A stretch of 64,000 bases of DNA. Origin: Talinum fruticosum (taxonomy: Eukaryota; Streptophyta; Magnoliopsida; Caryophyllales; Talinaceae). Location of the stretch: NCBI GenBank assembly GCA_021018815.1, contig JAITYX010000017.1, forward strand, positions 8,262,946-8,326,945. Reading direction: 5' to 3'. The position numbers were made by a program, and so were the translations under genes. Below are positions 59,729 to 64,000 of the stretch, in pieces (position 1 is the first letter of the stretch; each line of letters starts with the position of its first letter). A model generated the notes under the pieces. That model did not search any database. It was not told the origin of the DNA and saw only the letters and a program-made list of their open reading frames with translations.

Positions 59729-61296
59729 AGGATCCAAGAAGTTGTGAGGGAGATATGCAGCTCCAAAGTCAACTTATCTGCGAGGCTAACCCGAATTGGA
59801 CATTTTGGGGAGAAATGGATGTGGAGGAAAAATCTAGAAAGGTGGGGAATGTGAAATTCGGTGGAGGGGTGGCCAATAGGCTAATGAAGTGGAGGGGTAG
59901 ATTAGGGGATCAACCAAAACCAGGATTAAGAAAGGGGAACCCAAAGTGATACTACCCGCAGAAATCACAAAACTGGACAGGTTTTGGGAAATTTGAGGAG
60001 GGGGAAAAAGGGGTTTTGGATGGAGGTGATTTTGGGGGAATGGAAGTCAAAAGGTAGAGGAATGAAGGGGGAAAAGATGGAGCCGAGAAGATTAAGGGAT
60101 AAAAAGAGGGATTTCTGCAAATCAAGTAACTGGATAAAGCTAATCATGCCTAGGATAAGACACATCACCTAAGCAGAATTAGTGCCACTAATTATAATTG
60201 ATGGATAAGACACACCACCATTAACCACAATTAGACTCTTAAAAGACACCACTTAATGAGGCCATAATTAAGATAAGCATAAGAGAATTTGAGGGATGAA
60301 GGAGCCTTGCTCTACTTCCATGCACTAAGCACTCTTTAACTCTGAATCTGAAATTTTACAACCTAATGCACTTGCTTTTGTAGTGCCAAACAAACTAGGT
60401 TACAAGCTCAATCCAATGTTCCAAAATAATTCATTATTCTACATCCAATAGTAGAGTTTTTAAGCAGCTAGTACAACCTAAAAGCATAAAGCATAAAGTA
60501 GGGAACAAAAAACAGCAACAAAAGGATGAAAGCGACGGGCAGGTGAAAAGTGCCGTTTTGGTCCATCTTCCAATGGCAATATCCTTCTGGGTAAAGCTCC
60601 AATTGATGATCCAAAAGAATGCTTGGAAAGCTTAGGAAATAAGCTTTTCACGCATATGTATTTTGCCTCCATTGACTTTGTGATGAGAGAGATATGACCC
60701 AAAAAGTCCCACTGGTCATGCTGACGCCTACTTTATAACTTTGAGTTCAAAAATTATTTTCTCCGACTTGAATTGAAATGCCGAAAAGTTTTCATTAAAC
60801 TAGACATCTTCAAGTTCATCCATGCCAAATTTCAGGCCCAGAATCCCAGCCATGTCTGACTGCTCATGCTTGTTGCCCTTTGATGTGCCATGGCCGTTGG
60901 TGGTTGTTCAGAATCTGGCCCAACTTCAATCGCTTGCAACTTTTTGACCACCGCTCCGTTTTGCCTACAAAAAGTGTAATCTTTCGAATGACAGCTTGTA
61001 CACGCCATTTGGCTAGGTAGATTAGGAGTTATGCCCTGAAGAAGTCGGACTTCTGAAACTGGACCAATGCCCATAATGAAACTAGACATCTTATGGTATT
61101 TCCCTGAAAAATTTAAAGTCCAAACTCCTTGCCGTTTGTGAATTAATGCTCATTCAAAACACAAAAAGTGACGCAATTGGACTAGCAACTTGTGGTGCTT
61201 TGGTTGGAGGGAAATATGCTCATGGCCCAGCTCGGATATGTCTTAGGTGAGCTCCTACTCGGGATATGTTGTACCCCGTGGCCTTAAAGTCCATCA
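59729..61296 (-). repeat. LTR-like repeat, copy A
   Basis: About 1.57 kb matching copy C (62337-63987) along its length, in the same orientation. Read on the minus strand it starts TGATGGAC(TTT)AAGGCCACGGGG, directly after AGGGGAGGA, which looks like a polypurine tract, so it may be a 3' LTR. The other end is not defined; GGATCCAAGAAG is the first shared sequence. Frames in it (such as GALPRRILPLEDGPKR) recur in all copies and are not genes. Confidence 0.7.
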
Positions 61297-61744
61297 TCCT
61301 CCCCTTGTTGGGAAGAATTTGTCCTCTAATTTGGAGCATACCCAACGAAGCAACAAAGACCTTCGGTATCAAAGATTTGTGTTTGCTCACTAGGCAACAA
61401 AGGATGGCTTTTTGTGAGGCTCATTTCAGGGGTAAAAAAAAATTTTAGGTTGCGCGAGTGAAGGACAAGGATGTGGGTTAAAGGGAGCTTAACTGGAGGG
61501 ACAAGAATGGGGTTCAAATCAGCCAAGGGTATGCTTGTGTGAAAGTTGAACTTGCTGCACTTGTCTTGGGCAGAAAGTTCAGTTTTGATTTTTTGCACGC
61601 CAAGGCTTTGAGGTGGGTGGGGGTGGGGGTGTTTGAGGGGCTTGGTCAAGGCAAGATTGGTCTCTTTGTGTTCCTCATGCAAACTCACAGTCAAAGGATA
61701 GAACACATCAAAATCTTCTTGCCTTAGTTTCAGATTTGGTAAAG
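61297..61744. other. Single-copy spacer between repeat copies A and B
   Basis: Not shared with the flanking repeat copies. A 143-codon minus-strand frame covers it but has no features I recognise; it may be internal retrotransposon sequence. Confidence 0.4.
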
Positions 61745-62275
61745 TGGGCTCAAACAAGGTAGGGGCAGAAATTTGGCATGGATGAACTCAAAGATGTCTT
61801 GTTTAATGAAAACTTCTGATCATTTCAAGTCAAGTCGGAGAAAATAATTTTTGAAGTCAAACTTACAAAGTAGGCTTCAGCAGTGAAGCCAGTTGACCCA
61901 GTGGGACTTTTCGGGTCATATCTCCCTCATCACAAAGTCAATGGAGGCAAAATACATATGCTTGGAAAGCTATTTCCTAAGCTTTCCAAGCATTCTTTCG
62001 GATCCATACTTGGAGCTTTACCCAAAAAGATATTGTCATTGGAAAATGGACCAAAAAGGCGCTTGGGAGGTGGGAGGTGAAAGCGACCTGCCCATCGCTT
62101 TCATCCTTTTGTTGTTGTTTTTTGTTCCCTGTTTTATGTTTTATGCTTTTAGGTTGTATTAGCTGCTTAAAAACTCTATCATTGAATGTAGAAGAATGTA
62201 TTATTTTGGACCATTGGATCGAGCTTGTAACCCTAGTTTATTTGGCACTATAAAAGCAAGTGCCTTAGGTTGTAC
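61745..62275 (+). repeat. LTR-like repeat, copy B (inverted, partial)
   Basis: Inverted relative to A and C. It matches the minus strand of copy A from GAAATTTGGCATGGATGAAC through TCATATCTCCCTCATCAC-type sequence to the GGCACTATAAAAGCAAGTGC region, and then diverges. Only the middle third of the repeat is present. Confidence 0.75.
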
Positions 62276-62336
62276 CAAGAGGCCAAGGGGAGAAGTTGAA
62301 AAAGAGAGATGGAAAAGGCTACAAACCCGAATTGAG

Positions 62337-63987
62337 GATCCAAGAAGGGGTGAGGGAGATATGCAGCTCCAAGCAAGCTAACCCGGATTGGACAGTTTGG
62401 GGAGAAATGGATTTGGAGGGAAATTTAGAAAGGTGGGGAATGTGAAATTCGGTGGAGCGGTGGCCAAGAGGCTAATGAAGAGGAGGGGGTAGATTGGGGG
62501 ATCAACCAAAACCAGGATTAGGAGAGGGGGAACCCAAAGTGATACTACCCACAGAAATCACAAAACTGGACAGGTTTTGGGAAATTTGAGGAGGGGGAAA
62601 AAGGGGTCTTGCATGGAGGATATTTTTGGGGGAATGGAAGTCAAAAGGTAGAGGATTGAAGGAGGAAAAGATGGATCCCAGAAGATTAAGGGATAAAAAG
62701 AGGGATTTCTTCAAATCAAGTAACCAGATAAAGCTAATCGTGCCTAGGATAAGACACACCACCTAAGCAGAATTAGGGCCACTAATTATAATTAATGGAT
62801 AAGACATACCACCATTAACCACAATTGGACTCTTAAGATAGCACTTAATGAGGCTATAATTAAGATAAGCATAAGAGAATTTGAGGGGTGAAGGAGCCTT
62901 GCTCTACTTCCATGCACTAAGCACTCTTAACTCCAAATCTGAAATTTTACAACCTAATTTACTTGCTTTTACAGTGCCAAACAAATTAGGGTTACAAGCT
63001 CAATCTAATGGTCCAAAATAATACATTCTTCTACATCCAATGGTAGAGTTTTTAAGCAGCTAATACAAACTAAAAAGCATAAAGTGGGGAACAAAAAACA
63101 GCAACAAAAGGATGAAAGGGACGGGCAGGTCGCTTTCACCTGCCATGCGCCTTTTTGTCCATTTTCCAATGGCAATATCCTTCTGGGTAAAGCTCCAATT
63201 GATGACCCAAAAGAATGCTTGGAAAGCTTAGGAAATAAGCTTTCTAGGCATATGTATTTTGCCTCCATTGACTTTGTGATGAGGGAGATATGACCTGAAA
63301 AGTCCCACTGGGTAAACTGGCTTCACTACTGACACCTACTTTGTAACTTTGACTTCAAAAATTATTTTCTCCAACTTGAATTGAAATGCCCAGAAGTTTT
63401 CATCAAACTAGACATCTTCAAGTTCATTCATGCCAAATTTCAGGCCCAGAATCCCAGCCATGGCTGATTGATCATGCTTGGAAGATTCCCCTTGATGCAC
63501 TATGGCCGTTGGTGGTTGTTCGGAATCTGGCCCAACTTCAATCGCTTGTAACGTTTTGACCACAGCTCCGTTTTGGCTCCAAAAGGTGTCATTGGAAACA
63601 TTAAGAAGTTATCTTTCCAATGACAGCTTGTACACGCCATATGGCTAGGTAGGTTAGGAGTTATGCCCTGAAGAAGTCGGATTGCCGGAACTGGACCAAT
63701 TCTGCAGGACTTGTTGGACCGCTCTGGTTGTTTTCTCTGGCCTAATTTGAAATGCCCATAATGTCTCATGAAACTAGACATCTTAAGGTATTTCCCTGCA
63801 AAATTTGAAGTCCAAACTCCTTGCCGTTTGTGAATTACTGCTCATTGAAAACACAGCAAGTGACGCAATTGAACTGGCAGCTTCTGGTGCTTTGGTTGGA
63901 GGGAAATATGCTCATGGCCGAGCTCGGATATGTCTTTGTTGAGCTCCTACTCAGGATATGTTGTACCCCGTGGCCTTAGGTCCATCA
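62337..63987 (-). repeat. LTR-like repeat, copy C
   Basis: Direct repeat of copy A. On the minus strand it starts TGATGGACCTAAGGCCACGG at 63987. It contains the purine-rich part (62345-62700), the GATAAGACACACCACC segment and the CCGTTGGTGGTTGTTC segment in the same order as A. The window ends 13 bases beyond its apparent edge. Confidence 0.7.
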
Positions 63988-64000
63988 GGGGGAGGTACCA

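Noticed and set aside
59701..60172. Gly/Lys-rich frames in the purine-rich part of repeat copy A
   Set aside because: The same purine-rich stretch recurs in copy C without frame conservation.
1..64000. CRISPR arrays, operons, bacterial promoters or defence islands
   Set aside because: The window is plant nuclear DNA with spliced genes; no regularly spaced repeats with unique spacers were seen.

Overview
This is nuclear DNA of a flowering plant, probably a dicot or early-diverging eudicot with a large, repeat-rich genome. The evidence is long GT-AG introns, a plant-type eIF2-alpha with the GCN2 target serine at residue 56, TC-rich 5' leaders, and a full set of plant transposons (Mutator, hAT, Tourist, Copia, RTE and L1 LINEs). 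Only two host genes can be supported. I cannot name the species.

Layout. 0.1-3.4 kb: a broken Mutator (MURA-type) transposase whose 3' end was hit by a 444-bp hAT-type MITE with a perfect 8-bp target duplication. 5.56-5.99 kb (minus): a broken GRF zinc-finger/coiled-coil/membrane-anchor protein. 6-11.9 kb: AT-rich non-coding DNA with Tourist-like fragments, an unidentified arginine-rich reading frame (minus, 9.2-9.4 kb) and a block of CCGAACC-type repeats. 12.1-17.8 kb: complete eIF2-alpha gene, seven exons, 342 aa. 18.3-22.2 kb: a 3.9-kb element with long terminal inverted repeats, holding a second copy of the 0.45-kb MITE and three tRNA-like sequences. 22.5-23.65 kb: a 1.13-kb hAT-type element with palindromic subterminal arrays and internal CT-rich tandem repeats. 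23.7-29.6 kb: non-coding, retrotransposon-like DNA. 29.62-29.85 kb: a 5'-end fragment of eIF2-alpha (leader plus 33 codons), a pseudogene.

30.4 to beyond 58.6 kb: a plant WD40-repeat gene. Eleven exons are readable, and their phases join cleanly after exon 1. The exons are spread over 28 kb because intron 4 (16.1 kb) and intron 7 (7.4 kb) filled with transposons. Intron 4 holds an L1 remnant, a Tourist MITE, an old tandem duplication, and an RTE-like LINE interrupted by a 5'-truncated L1 with a 16-bp target duplication. Intron 7 holds an L1 remnant split by a 3.4-kb deletion-derivative Copia element (5-bp target duplication, LTRs about 98% identical). Exon 1 carries an apparent 1-base deletion, and the last exon was not found. 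59.7-64 kb: three copies of an LTR-like repeat, two direct and one inverted.

I found no new multi-gene system. The most unusual structures are the tRNA-like cluster inside the long-TIR element and the 1.13-kb hAT-type element built from palindromic arrays. All boundaries and identities were read by eye; no alignment or database search was run.
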